A stretch of 28,186 nucleotides of DNA, from assembly GCA_035541895.1 (NCBI GenBank), contig DATKMK010000054.1, positions 1 to 28,186 of the forward strand. The letters are read 5' to 3'. Below the pieces are notes generated by a model, which did not search any database, was not told the DNA's origin, and saw only the letters and a list, made by a program, of their open reading frames with translations. Position numbers and translations under genes: made by a program. Each line of letters opens with the position of its first letter. Positions within the stretch are counted from its first letter, which is position 1. Of this stretch, positions 1 to 8,728 are shown piece by piece. Origin of the DNA: DATKMK01 sp035541895. Lineage in GTDB: Bacteria; Desulfobacterota; Binatia; HRBIN30; JACQVA1.

Positions 1-1
1 G

Positions 2-1070
2 ATGAGAGGTGCGGATCAGATCCAAGGGGCCATGTTCAGCTATGTGTCGCCGGAGAAGCGGGTCCCGCAGGATCATCCCCTGCGGATGATCTGGGTGCGG
101 TCGGATGCGGCGCTGCAAGAGATGTCGCCGCTGTTCGACCAGCTCTACCGCCGCGTGGGGCGCCCGTCGATCCCGCAGGAGAAGCTGTTGCGGGCGCTGC
201 TGCTGCAGGTGCTCTACACGATCCGCAGCGAGCGGTTGCTGATGGAGCAGCTCGACTACAATCTGCTCTTCCGCTGGTTTGTGGGGCTCAACCTGGATGA
301 CGTGGTCTGGGACGCGTCGACCTTCAGCCAAAACCGCGACCGGCTGTTGGCGGGCGACGTCGCCCGAGTGTTTTTCGCCCCGGTGCTGGCAGTGGCCACA
401 GAGCATGGGCTGCTGTCGGATGAGCATTTCACCGTCGACGGGACGCTGATCCAGGCGTGGGCGGGACAGAAGAGTTTTGTACGCAAAGCGGGCGACGAGC
501 CGTGTCGGCGCGACGACGATCCCGGCAATCCGAGCGTGGATTTCCGTGGGGAGAAGCGCACCAATGCGACGCATCAGTCCACCACCGATCCGCAGTGCCG
601 CTTGTACAAGAAGGCGAAGGGGGCACGAAGCCAAGTTGTGTTACCTGGGCCATCTGCTGATCGAGAACCGCCACGGACTGGTGGTCGCGGCGCAGGTGAC
701 GCCGGCCACGGGGACCGCCGAGCGGGAGGCCGCGCTGGCGATGGCGCGGGGTCGGCACGGCAGCTTGGGCGGAGACAAGAACTACGACACGCGGGACTTC
801 GTGCACAAGCTGCGGCAGCTTGGCGTGACGCCGCATGTGGCGCAGAAGCAAGGCAGTGCGATCGACGGCCGCACGACACGCCACAGCGGCTACGCGGTCA
901 GCCAACGACTGCGCAAGCGGATCGAGGAAGTGTTCGGGTGGGGAAAGACCGTCGGCCCGTTGCGCCAAGTGAAGGTGCGCGGGACCGCGAAGGTCGATTG
1001 GCTCACCGTGTTCGTGGCGGCGGCCTACACCCTCGTGCGCCTTCGGAACATCCTCGCGGCACCGACGTGA
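2..1070 (+). pseudogene. IS5-family transposase, frameshifted
   Basis: This is a DDE transposase that would be about 355 residues long. It starts at ATG 2 (MRGADQIQGAMFSYV), as expected for this group, and runs through the N-terminal DUF772-type helical domain. The first catalytic Asp is in FTVDGTLIQAWAG. The frame breaks at a run of five G at 619-623: removing one G joins KKAKG to HEAKLCYLGH. The remainder is then read in the next frame (GGDKNYDTRDF with the second Asp, RIEEVFGWGKTVG with the Glu) to TGA at 1068-1070. Both halves look intact apart from this one base. Some IS5 subgroups use programmed frameshifting, but a break inside the catalytic domain looks more like a mutation or a homopolymer sequencing error. 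Confidence 0.85.
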
Positions 1071-1200
1071 GAACATCCGATGAGTGCACCCATAACCAGC
1101 GATCCGCACCACCGACGAGGCCACAGTGAACGAATCGATGCGGCGATCAGCTCCGATTTGATCCCGCGAGTTGTTCTCCCGACAGAACATTTCGTTCGCC

Positions 1201-1224
1201 ACCCATTTTTCAGCGGTCTGCTAG
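1201..1224 (+). repeat. Putative right terminal inverted repeat of the IS element
   Basis: This T-rich segment followed by CAGCGGTCTGCTAG lies 130 bases after the transposase stop and just before non-IS sequence. It resembles ends of related elements from memory only; the partner repeat is outside the window. Confidence 0.35.
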
Positions 1225-1309
1225 ACTGGGAATTTGAGAATCGTTAGTCTCCGGCCATTGTGTCCGCGTTCATTCGGTCTTGAGCGCGGGCACTGCGAAG
1301 GAGGGCGGA

Positions 1310-2572
1310 ATGCAATTCGGAATCTTCTACGAGCACCAACTGCCGCGGCCATGGCACCACGGCGACGAACACAAGCTGTTCAAAGACGCGCTCGAACAAG
1401 TCGAACTCGCCGACCGGCTCGGCATCGAGTTCGCCTGGGAGGTCGAGCACCACTTTCTCGAAGAGTACTCGCATTCCTCGGCGCCCGAGGTCTTCCTCGC
1501 TGCGTGTAGTCAGCGCACCAAACATATTCGGCTGGGGCACGGCATCACGCTGATGCCGCCGAACTACAACCATCCGGCGCGCGTCGCTGAACGCATTGCG
1601 ACCCTCGATCTGGTCAGCGACGGCCGGGTCGAGTGGGGCACCGGCGAATCGAGCGCGCGCCTCGAGCTCGAAGGTTTCGGCATCGACTACATGCAGAAGC
1701 GCGACATGTGGTTGGAGACGGTGCGCGAGACGGCGAAGATGATGGCCGCCGATCCCTACCCCGGCTATCAAGGGAAATACTTTTCGATGCCGCACCGCAA
1801 CATTGTGCCCAAGCCGGTGCAGACACCGCATCCGCCGCTGTGGGTGGCGTGCTCGAATCGCGACACGATCAAGCTCGCCGCGCGCCTCGGCATCGGCGCG
1901 CTCACCTTCGCGTTCGTCGATCCGAGTGAAGCGAAATACTGGGTCGAGGAGTACTACAACACGTTCAAGAACGAGTGCGAGCCGATTGGTCGAGCGGTCA
2001 ATCCCAACGTTGCGATGGTCACGGGCTTCATGTGTCACGAAGACAGCGACGAAGCGCTGCGGCGCGGGCTCGAAGGCTTCCGCTTCTTCGGCTATGCGTT
2101 GAGCCACTACTACATCACCGGCACCCATGTGCCCGGCCGTTTCAATGTGTGGGATGATTTCAAGCGCGGCTCCCGTCCTGACACCTGGGGCGGTCCGATC
2201 GGCGCCATCGGCAGTCCCGACGAAGTTCGCGCCAACATGGAGAAGTACGAGGAGATCGGCGTCGACCAGGTCATCTTCATTCAGCAAGGCGGCAACAACC
2301 GGCACGAGCACATTTGCGAGGCGCTCGAACTGTTCCACCGCCGCGTGCAACCCGGCTTCAAGGAGCGGCATGAGGCGCGCGCCACACGCAAGGCCGAAGC
2401 CCTGGCGCCGTACATCGAAAAAGCCATGAAGAAAATTCCGCCTCTGCCCGAGATGGTGACGGTGCCCGAGGTCGAGTCGTATCCCGTGATGATGCAGCGC
2501 TTGGGGGCGCAGATCGACGACAGCACCATCGGCAAGAAGCTGGCAGCGTCCGTCGCGGGCGCCACGAACTAG
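1310..2572 (+). CDS. LLM-class flavin-dependent oxidoreductase
   Basis: This 420-residue member of the bacterial luciferase-like superfamily is expected to be a cytoplasmic TIM-barrel enzyme using reduced FMN or F420 to oxidise a small organic substrate. Family signs are the N-terminal strand MQFGIFYEHQLP, the barrel segments LGHGITLMPPNYNHPARVAE and DLVSDGRVEWGTGESS, and PHPPLWVACSNRDTIKLAARLG. ATG 1310 is chosen because AGGAGG sits at 1299-1304 with good spacing; a TTG at 1280 in the same frame lacks this support. The gene is long for the family, with about 60 extra C-terminal residues rich in charged helix. The substrate cannot be told from sequence; broadly similar proteins are annotated as alkanal monooxygenases. 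It stands alone on this strand, just downstream of the IS element. Confidence 0.9.
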   Translation: MQFGIFYEHQLPRPWHHGDEHKLFKDALEQVELADRLGIEFAWEVEHHFLEEYSHSSAPEVFLAACSQRTKHIRLGHGITLMPPNYNHPARVAERIATLDLVSDGRVEWGTGESSARLELEGFGIDYMQKRDMWLETVRETAKMMAADPYPGYQGKYFSMPHRNIVPKPVQTPHPPLWVACSNRDTIKLAARLGIGALTFAFVDPSEAKYWVEEYYNTFKNECEPIGRAVNPNVAMVTGFMCHEDSDEALRRGLEGFRFFGYALSHYYITGTHVPGRFNVWDDFKRGSRPDTWGGPIGAIGSPDEVRANMEKYEEIGVDQVIFIQQGGNNRHEHICEALELFHRRVQPGFKERHEARATRKAEALAPYIEKAMKKIPPLPEMVTVPEVESYPVMMQRLGAQIDDSTIGKKLAASVAGATN

Positions 2573-2776
2573 CTGGGCCCCGCGAGGCGCCGGCGGACAT
2601 TCCCGCCCCGAGTCGTCACCATCGTGGCGCTTTGCCGACGGCTTTTGTCATCGCCGAGGTCAATCCAGCAGCCCGGCGCTGGTTAGCGCATTGGTATGTG
2701 CTTTGCCTTACTCGGTGATCTGATAGTCGGCTGGACGATGCAGACAAGCGACCGATTGGTGCGTTGAACCTCGATC

Positions 2777-3958
2777 ATGCGTTGCCCAGCGTGTGCCGAA
2801 GACAATCCCGACGAGTCTGTGTTCTGCGGCGGGTGCGGGACCAACCTGAGTGCGGCCGTCACCTGTGCGAGCTGCGGGCGGTCCGATACCCCGGGAATCC
2901 GCTTCTGCCGCGGGTGCGGTGCGGCGATGACGGCCGAAGCGCCGGACAACGCGAAACTCAATGCGATCGAGCAGCGGTTGGACCGCTTCGAACACGACGT
3001 GGCCGATTTGGCCCTCGAGGTCGCGAGTCTGGTCGCCCTCAAGGAGCAGCTCCAGGAAGCGCTCGACGGACTGCGCAAGCGGGCTCATCAGACGTCCGAG
3101 CCCAGCCGAACAAAGGGCCCGTCGAGCGTGATGACGTCGCGAACAGCGGTGGTTCCGTCGCTGGAGGCGTCGCACGCGGGCGTGCCGATTTCGAACACAC
3201 CCATTGTCGCTCCGGCCGGCGACCGCATCACGATTCTCCACCTCGACGATCACGGCGGATATCAAGAGTCGTTGCGCAACTTGGTCGAGAAGTTCGGCCA
3301 TGCGCGCTACTGCCTGGCACGCGAACCGTTCGAGCGTGATGCGATCGGCCGGCGGTTGCTTGCCCTCAACCTCTTGGCCGGGAGCGTCGACGCGCTCGCC
3401 ACGGTCGCGGAGGCCGCGGCGTGGGGCATCGAGTGTCCCGCCGCCTTTACCTACTGCGGCGATGGTGCCCGCGGCTTCGCGCTTGGCATGGTGGAGTTCT
3501 TTCCGCCTCCGTTTGAGCCGAACCTGTGCGTCACGCGGTTGCTTGAACGTCCGAGCCCCGCGCAGAAGCTGCTGGTGGTCAGCGACGCGGTCGATGCGAC
3601 CTCGGAGCTGCGTAGCATTCTCGCGCGACTCGGTTGCGCAACCTCGGTGGCGTTCGACGGCAAGCAGGCGCTCAATCTGTTGCCGATGGTTCGCCCCGAC
3701 GTGATTCTCCTCGACCTCAATCTGCCCAAGGGCGATGCCTGGCGTGTGATCGGCCGAGTGCGGGCCGACCCCGCCAACGTCACCGTCAACTTCGCCTTGA
3801 TGTGGCAGCACCCGATCGTGCCCGCCGAGCTGCGACAGCAGGTTGCGCGAGTCGCGAAGGATCTGCCGTTCGCTCCCGACGACTTGCGACGCGCGATCGG
3901 CCGCGAGTTCGGCCCGGGTGGCGCGGCGTACGTCACCGCCGCCTCGAAAGCCGCCTAA
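2777..3958 (+). CDS. Double zinc-ribbon protein with receiver-like domains
   Basis: This 393-residue protein is probably a cytoplasmic signalling or scaffold protein. Two four-Cys zinc ribbons open it (C3, C6, C17, C20 and C30, C33, C44, C47). A predicted coiled coil (about 58-103) and a Ser/Pro-rich linker follow. Residues 150-260 look like a degenerate receiver fold (ITILHLDDHGG) without a clear phospho-acceptor Asp. Residues 264-375 are a better receiver: KLLVVSDAVD, then D313 in DVILLDLNLPKGDAW. However, the conserved Ser/Thr is replaced and the usual Lys-Pro reads Leu-Pro (DLPFAPDDL). It may therefore bind partners rather than cycle phosphate normally. No DNA-binding or enzymatic output domain is visible. 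It converges with the LLM gene on the opposite strand, 10 bases away. Confidence 0.75.
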   Translation: MRCPACAEDNPDESVFCGGCGTNLSAAVTCASCGRSDTPGIRFCRGCGAAMTAEAPDNAKLNAIEQRLDRFEHDVADLALEVASLVALKEQLQEALDGLRKRAHQTSEPSRTKGPSSVMTSRTAVVPSLEASHAGVPISNTPIVAPAGDRITILHLDDHGGYQESLRNLVEKFGHARYCLAREPFERDAIGRRLLALNLLAGSVDALATVAEAAAWGIECPAAFTYCGDGARGFALGMVEFFPPPFEPNLCVTRLLERPSPAQKLLVVSDAVDATSELRSILARLGCATSVAFDGKQALNLLPMVRPDVILLDLNLPKGDAWRVIGRVRADPANVTVNFALMWQHPIVPAELRQQVARVAKDLPFAPDDLRRAIGREFGPGGAAYVTAASKAA

Positions 3959-3968
3959 CTCAGTACCG

Positions 3969-4823
3969 TCACGGCCGATTGAATCGGCTCTGTAATTCGG
4001 CGATGCGCTCAACTGTCGCCAGCATGTCTTCCGCCGTTCGCGCGGGTCGATAGACGATCAGCCGATCCACGCCGGCATCGGCGAATCGGTGCAGGGCGTC
4101 GACATCGAGCTTGCCGGCCGGTGTCACGCTGATCTCAAGTCGACCCAGGGCGGACGGGCGTTCGACCTCGCGCTCGGTGGCTCGCAGCGCGTCGATGCAA
4201 CGAACCGTGGCGTCGAGATCGAGCGCGAAGCCGTACCATCCGTTGGCATGACGGAGCGCGCGGCGAAGCGCGGCGGGTGTCGCGCCCCCGATCACGATCG
4301 GCGGATGCGGCCGTTGCAGCGGGCGCGGAAACGCTTGCACCCCCTCAAAGGTAACGAAGCGCCCCTGGTACGATGGTTTCGGTTGCGTCCAGAGCGCCAC
4401 CATCGCGTTGAGATAGTCGACCGTACGCGGCCCCCTGTCGTCGAACGGAATCCCGAGCGCATCGAACTCGGGTTTGAGGTAGCCGATGCCGATGCCGAAA
4501 ATCAGCCGACCACCCGATACCACGTCGACGCTCGCCAGTTCTTTCGCCAGCACCAACGGATTGCGTTGCGGCAGAATGATGATGCCGGTACCCAATTGAA
4601 TCGTTTTGGTCTCGGCGGCAACGCAGGCAAGCGCAACCGCCGGATCGAGAAACGGGGTCTCGGGCGGTGACGGCGAGGGCGGCGCTTGCGGATCGGGGAG
4701 GACGACATGCTCGCCGGTCCACAGCGACTCCAGCCCATGTTCCTCCGCGGCGCGCGCCACCCGCCGCGCCGTGTCCGGGTCCGCGCACGGACCGAAGTTG
4801 ATGCCGAACAGTCCAAACTTCAT
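3969..4823 (-). CDS. LLM-class F420-dependent oxidoreductase (TIGR03619-like)
   Basis: This 284-residue luciferase-like oxidoreductase resembles the group annotated as F420-dependent (Rv2161c-like). Visible family segments are MKFGLFGINFGPCADPD at the N terminus, GLESLWTGEHVVLP, IQLGTGIIILPQRNPLVLAKELA, VDVVSGGRLIFGIGIGYLKPEF and PHPPIVIGGATPAALRRALRHANGWYG. The ATG at 4823 is preceded by AAGGGG lying in the last codons of the hydantoinase gene, whose stop is only 3 bases upstream, so the two are translated from one message. This places an oxidoreductase next to an amide/lactam hydrolase. The cofactor (F420 or FMN) and substrate are inferred from family resemblance only. Confidence 0.88.
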   Translation of the reverse strand: MKFGLFGINFGPCADPDTARRVARAAEEHGLESLWTGEHVVLPDPQAPPSPSPPETPFLDPAVALACVAAETKTIQLGTGIIILPQRNPLVLAKELASVDVVSGGRLIFGIGIGYLKPEFDALGIPFDDRGPRTVDYLNAMVALWTQPKPSYQGRFVTFEGVQAFPRPLQRPHPPIVIGGATPAALRRALRHANGWYGFALDLDATVRCIDALRATEREVERPSALGRLEISVTPAGKLDVDALHRFADAGVDRLIVYRPARTAEDMLATVERIAELQSRFNRP

Positions 4824-4826
4824 CGC

Positions 4827-7800
4827 TTACCCCTTCACGTTGGTTGAGTCGCGACCGGGGGCGACGCCATAGCCACCGCCGCCCGGCGTTTCGATGGTGA
4901 GAACATCGCCGACATTGACCGCCACCTGCGCCGCCCAACCGAGATCGTCCAACGCACCGTCGGCGCGCCGCAAGCGATTGTGCCCCGGCGCACCGGGCTC
5001 GCCACCGGCGACGCCGTACGGCGAGGAGGTGCGCCGGCCGGTGAGCAGCGATAGTTCGAGCGCGGCACGGAATTCGATCTCACGCACGATGCCGTCGCCG
5101 CCGCGCTGCCGGCCATTGCCGCCTGAACCCCGGCGAATCGCGAACCGCCGCACGCGGACAGGATAGCGTGCCTCCAGCACTTCGGGATCGGTGAGTCGCG
5201 TATTGGTCATATGCGTGTGCACCGCGTCGGCACCGCCGAAGTCCGGGCCCGCGCCGGCACCGCCGCCGATGGTTTCATAGTATCCGAAGCGAGCGTTGCC
5301 GAACGTCAGGTTGTTCATCGTGCCCTGACTGGCGGCGACCGTCTTGAGCGCGCCGAAAATCACGTCGACGATGCGCTGGCTGGTTTCGACGTTGCCGCCG
5401 CCGACCGCCGCACAATGCGCCGGATCGGGGTCGGCGGGCGGATTCAACAGACAGTTCGGGGGCACGATCACGGTCAGCGGCGCGAGCACACCGGCGTTGA
5501 GCGGGATGTCGACGCGCTCGTCGAGCGTCGCCTGAATCAAGCACCGAAAGCAGTACAGCACCGCACTCTTCACGATCGCGACGTTAGCGTTGAGATTGCC
5601 GTCGATGACCGCGCCGGTGCCGCGGAAGTCAATGGTTGCAGCGCCGCCTCGGTCGCCGTGGCGGATGCTGATGGTCACGGCGATCGGTGAGCCGTCATCG
5701 AGCGCATCGCTGAACGCATACTCGCCTTCGGAGAGTGTGCGCAGCGCCGCCCGCATCTTCGCCTCGGCCAGCGCTTGCATGTGCCGCATGTACGCGCTCA
5801 CGGTTGCGAGACCGTAGCGATCGACCAATTCCATCAACTGGCGCACACCGGTTTGATTGGCTGCAACCTGGGCGTTGATGTCGGCGATGTTGTCATCGAC
5901 GGCGCGCGACGGGTACGGACCGGCGGCCAGCCGCGCGCGCAGCGCGGCCTCGCTCGACCGCTCACCCTGCACGAGACGGAAGTGCCGCAACACAATGCCT
6001 TCCTCCGCCAAAGTCCGCGCGAACGGCGGCATCGATCCGGGAACAATCCCGCCGATCTCCGCGTGATGCGCGCGACTGGCGGTGAAGAAGATGATGCGCT
6101 CGGCAGCGAACACCGGCGTGACGACGGTGACGTCGGGCAAATGACTCCCCCCGCGATACGGGTCGTTCGTGATCAGCACGTCGCCGGGCCGCAAATCGGG
6201 TACGGCGTCGATCAGGTGCTTGACGCAATCACTCATCGCCCCGAGGTGCACCGGAATGTGCGGCGCATTGACGACGAGGTCGCCGGTTTCCGTGAAGATC
6301 GCGCACGAAAAGTCGAGGCGCTCCTTCACATTGGTCGAGAGTGATGCGCGCTGCAGCGTGACCCCCATCTGCTCAGCGATGGCGGTGAAGCGGTTGTTGA
6401 ACAGTTCGAGTGTGATCGGGTCGGCGCCCGTTTCTGCGGTAGGGGCGGGTTTCAACCCCGCCCCTACGGAATCGGTGAGGACGATGTCGTTGCGTTCGCT
6501 GATCTCCGCCGCCCAACCCGGCTCGACGACGATCGTGCTGATCGGTTCGACGATGATGGCGGGGCCATCGAGTCGGTCGCCGGGGCGTAGTTCGTCGCGG
6601 CCAAAGACCGCGGCCGCGCGCCACGCGCCGTCGCTGTAGACGGGCATCCGCTGCATGGCCTGCGGGCGGCGGGGCGTCAGTGGGAAACACGGCACCGGCG
6701 GCTTCGCGGTCGCTCCTGTGACGTCGACCCGCGCGGCGGTGATCTCCATCGGTCGCGCCGGAAACCCGAACCCGTACAACTGGCGATGGCGGCGCGCGAA
6801 CTCGGCCGCGTAGTCGCCATCGGCCGGTGTCGCAACCGTGATCGCGCTGCCCTGGCCGGCGTAGCGCAGATCGAGAAAGTAGGTCGCGCTGATCGCATTC
6901 GCGTCGATGCCGTCGGCCGCCACCGCGCTGCGCAGGTCGCGCTCCATCTCGGCGAAGATGGATGCGGTCTCCGCCACAGCGCGCGCGCTGTACGGCCGAG
7001 CCACGTCGCGTGCGGCGGCGCGCTTGACGTCGGCCATCCCGATGCCGAAGGCGCTCAGTACGCCGGCGAAGGGATGCACCAGCACGCGTTGGATACCCAA
7101 CTCACGCGCGATCGCGCACGCATGTTGCGCCCCGGCGCCGCCGAAGCTGACCAGCGTGTAGTCACGCACATCGTAGCCGCGCGCCAGCGAGATCGTCCGA
7201 ATCGCCGCGGCCATGTTGGCGTTGGCGATGGCGACGAATCCGGCGGCGAGCGCCTCGCGGGTGTAACGCTCACCGGTCGCGGCCGCGATGCCCTCGATCA
7301 TCTCGTCGAGCGCGTCGACAACCGCAGCGCGGTCGAGCGGAAAGGCGAAGTGCTCGGGCACGATCCGGCCGAGGAACACGTTGACATCGGTGATCGCCAG
7401 CGGGCCCCCGCGGCCGTAACAGGCCGGACCCGGATCGGCGCCGGCGCTGCGCGGCCCAACCATCGGCTTGTAGCCGTCGAACCAGCAGATCGAACCGCCG
7501 CCGGCGGCCACGGTTTCGATCGCCAGCATCGGCGCCACGATTCGGATGCCGGCGTCCGATTGCGGATCGTTCACCGTCATCTCGTATCGGCGCTCGTACT
7601 CACCGTCGAAGCGGCTGACGTCGGTACTGGTGCCGCCCATGTCGAAGCCGATCGCCCTGGCGAAGCCGGCACGCTGCGCCGCGGCGGCCTGGCCGACCAC
7701 ACCGCCGGCCGGGCCGGACAGCACGCTGTCCTTGCCAACGAACCGCTCGGCATCGACAAGCCCGCCGGCACTCGTCATCAGTCGCAGCGTCGCCTCCGGC

Positions 7801-8708
7801 AGCGACGCGCGAATGCTGGCGACGTAGTCGCGGACGATCGGCGTCAGGTACGCGTCGACGACCGTGGTGTCCCCGCGCGCGATCATTTTCTGCAGCGGCG
7901 AGACGTGCGACGACAGCGAAACGTGTCCGAAGCCCACGGCCTGAGCGACGCGGCCGACGAGTTGCTCGTGGACCGGATTGCGATAGGCGTGGAGCAAGCA
8001 CACCGCGAGCGAGTCGATGCCGCGGGCCCGCACGGCCGCGAGTGCCTCGCGCGCCGCCGCGGCATCGAGCGCGATGAGCACAGTGCCGTCGGCATCGAGG
8101 CGCTCGTCGAGTTCGACGACGTCGCGATAGAGGTCGGCCGGTTTGCGAATGTTGAGATCGAACAGACGGGGGCGATTCTGGTCGCCGATGCGCAACGCGT
8201 CGCCGAAGCCGCGCGTGGTCACCAGCGCGACCGCCGCACCTTCGCGCTCGAGCAGCGCATTGGTGCCGCGCGTCGTGCCGAGCTTGACGACGACGTTGCC
8301 GACCGACTCGTCGAGCCGTTTGCCCATGAGCCAACGAATGCCGGCGACGGGGGCGGGTTCGGGGCCGCCGATTTCGTAGAGCGAGCCAATCGGCGGCGCG
8401 CTCGGCAACGGCCGATCGAGCCACAAGGTGCCGCGGTCGCGGGCGAAGCGGGTGACCTGTCGAGCAGCCGCGGGCTGCACCCCGCCGACGATCACGCGAT
8501 AGCCGACGAAATAATCAGGCGGATCGCCGCGGCGCTCGGGATCGACGAGATATTCCGCCGTCGACCCGGCTGCGACGCGTCCTTTGTAGACGCCTGAGCT
8601 GAGCAACTTGTGCATGCGGATCGATCCGTCGGGTGCGCGCGTCAAACAGTCGGTGAACGTTCCGCCGACATCGATCCAGAATTCCCAATCGGGCCGCCCG
8701 CGGGTCAT
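4827..8708 (-). CDS. Fused hydantoinase/5-oxoprolinase (HyuA + HyuB domains)
   Basis: This protein of about 1293 residues resembles eukaryotic 5-oxoprolinase in having both subunits in one chain. It probably hydrolyses a lactam or cyclic amide, coupled to ATP. The HyuA part opens with WEFWIDVGGTFTD (ATP-binding loop) and has GFDMGGTSTDVSRFDGEY, SAGADPGPACYGRGG and SFGGAGAQHACAIA. The HyuB part begins near residue 763 (DPITLELFNNRF) and has ITNDPYRGGSHLPDV and SRAHHAEIGGIVPGSMPP. The linker (about 748-757) is encoded by a palindromic element, listed separately. ATG 8708 is chosen for its short lead before the conserved motif; GTG 8732 in frame overlaps the upstream kinase stop by 4 bases and is a fair alternative. 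The substrate could be 5-oxoproline, hydantoin, or a ketone carboxylation as in related acetone carboxylases. Confidence 0.92.
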   Translation of the reverse strand: MTRGRPDWEFWIDVGGTFTDCLTRAPDGSIRMHKLLSSGVYKGRVAAGSTAEYLVDPERRGDPPDYFVGYRVIVGGVQPAAARQVTRFARDRGTLWLDRPLPSAPPIGSLYEIGGPEPAPVAGIRWLMGKRLDESVGNVVVKLGTTRGTNALLEREGAAVALVTTRGFGDALRIGDQNRPRLFDLNIRKPADLYRDVVELDERLDADGTVLIALDAAAAREALAAVRARGIDSLAVCLLHAYRNPVHEQLVGRVAQAVGFGHVSLSSHVSPLQKMIARGDTTVVDAYLTPIVRDYVASIRASLPEATLRLMTSAGGLVDAERFVGKDSVLSGPAGGVVGQAAAAQRAGFARAIGFDMGGTSTDVSRFDGEYERRYEMTVNDPQSDAGIRIVAPMLAIETVAAGGGSICWFDGYKPMVGPRSAGADPGPACYGRGGPLAITDVNVFLGRIVPEHFAFPLDRAAVVDALDEMIEGIAAATGERYTREALAAGFVAIANANMAAAIRTISLARGYDVRDYTLVSFGGAGAQHACAIARELGIQRVLVHPFAGVLSAFGIGMADVKRAAARDVARPYSARAVAETASIFAEMERDLRSAVAADGIDANAISATYFLDLRYAGQGSAITVATPADGDYAAEFARRHRQLYGFGFPARPMEITAARVDVTGATAKPPVPCFPLTPRRPQAMQRMPVYSDGAWRAAAVFGRDELRPGDRLDGPAIIVEPISTIVVEPGWAAEISERNDIVLTDSVGAGLKPAPTAETGADPITLELFNNRFTAIAEQMGVTLQRASLSTNVKERLDFSCAIFTETGDLVVNAPHIPVHLGAMSDCVKHLIDAVPDLRPGDVLITNDPYRGGSHLPDVTVVTPVFAAERIIFFTASRAHHAEIGGIVPGSMPPFARTLAEEGIVLRHFRLVQGERSSEAALRARLAAGPYPSRAVDDNIADINAQVAANQTGVRQLMELVDRYGLATVSAYMRHMQALAEAKMRAALRTLSEGEYAFSDALDDGSPIAVTISIRHGDRGGAATIDFRGTGAVIDGNLNANVAIVKSAVLYCFRCLIQATLDERVDIPLNAGVLAPLTVIVPPNCLLNPPADPDPAHCAAVGGGNVETSQRIVDVIFGALKTVAASQGTMNNLTFGNARFGYYETIGGGAGAGPDFGGADAVHTHMTNTRLTDPEVLEARYPVRVRRFAIRRGSGGNGRQRGGDGIVREIEFRAALELSLLTGRRTSSPYGVAGGEPGAPGHNRLRRADGALDDLGWAAQVAVNVGDVLTIETPGGGGYGVAPGRDSTNVKG
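6439..6467. repeat. Palindromic REP-like element inside the hydantoinase gene
   Basis: A perfect 11-bp inverted repeat (GTAGGGGCGGG and its complement) encloses a 7-base loop. Read on the gene strand it encodes VGAGLKPAPT in frame, exactly at the junction between the HyuA and HyuB domains. No second copy was seen in the window. From memory, similar peptides recur in unrelated proteins of GC-rich uncultivated bacteria, which suggests a dispersed palindromic element. Confidence 0.65.
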
Positions 8709-8728
8709 GAATCCGTGTCGCCGTGTGC

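Larger units (their letters stand above)
1..1224 (+). mobile_element. IS5-type insertion sequence, left end outside the window
   Basis: The region holds one transposase gene of the IS5 type (see the pseudogene entry) and about 150 bases of downstream non-coding DNA. The proposed right end is the segment around 1201-1224, which reads as T-rich followed by CAGCGGTCTGCTAG; from memory this resembles termini of IS5-like elements, and CTAG would fit the short YTAR-type target of the IS5 subgroup. The left inverted repeat lies before base 1, so the pair cannot be matched and the right boundary is inferred. Confidence 0.6.

Noticed and set aside
2573..2776. Gap between the first LLM gene and the zinc-ribbon gene
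   Set aside because: Only short GC-rich inverted repeats were seen; no convincing terminator, promoter or RNA gene.
3974..3988. Hairpin GCCGAT-TGA-ATCGGC at the convergent gene ends
   Set aside because: Six-bp stem with no T-run on either strand and inside the oxidoreductase 3' end; too weak to call a terminator.
2708..4012. 434-residue minus-strand frame opposite the zinc-ribbon gene
   Set aside because: Arg/His-rich shadow frame; the plus-strand protein has clear zinc ribbons and a receiver fold.
6786..8597. 603-residue open frame on the plus strand
   Set aside because: Antisense to the hydantoinase gene; the composition is that of a GC-rich shadow frame and it has no recognisable domain.
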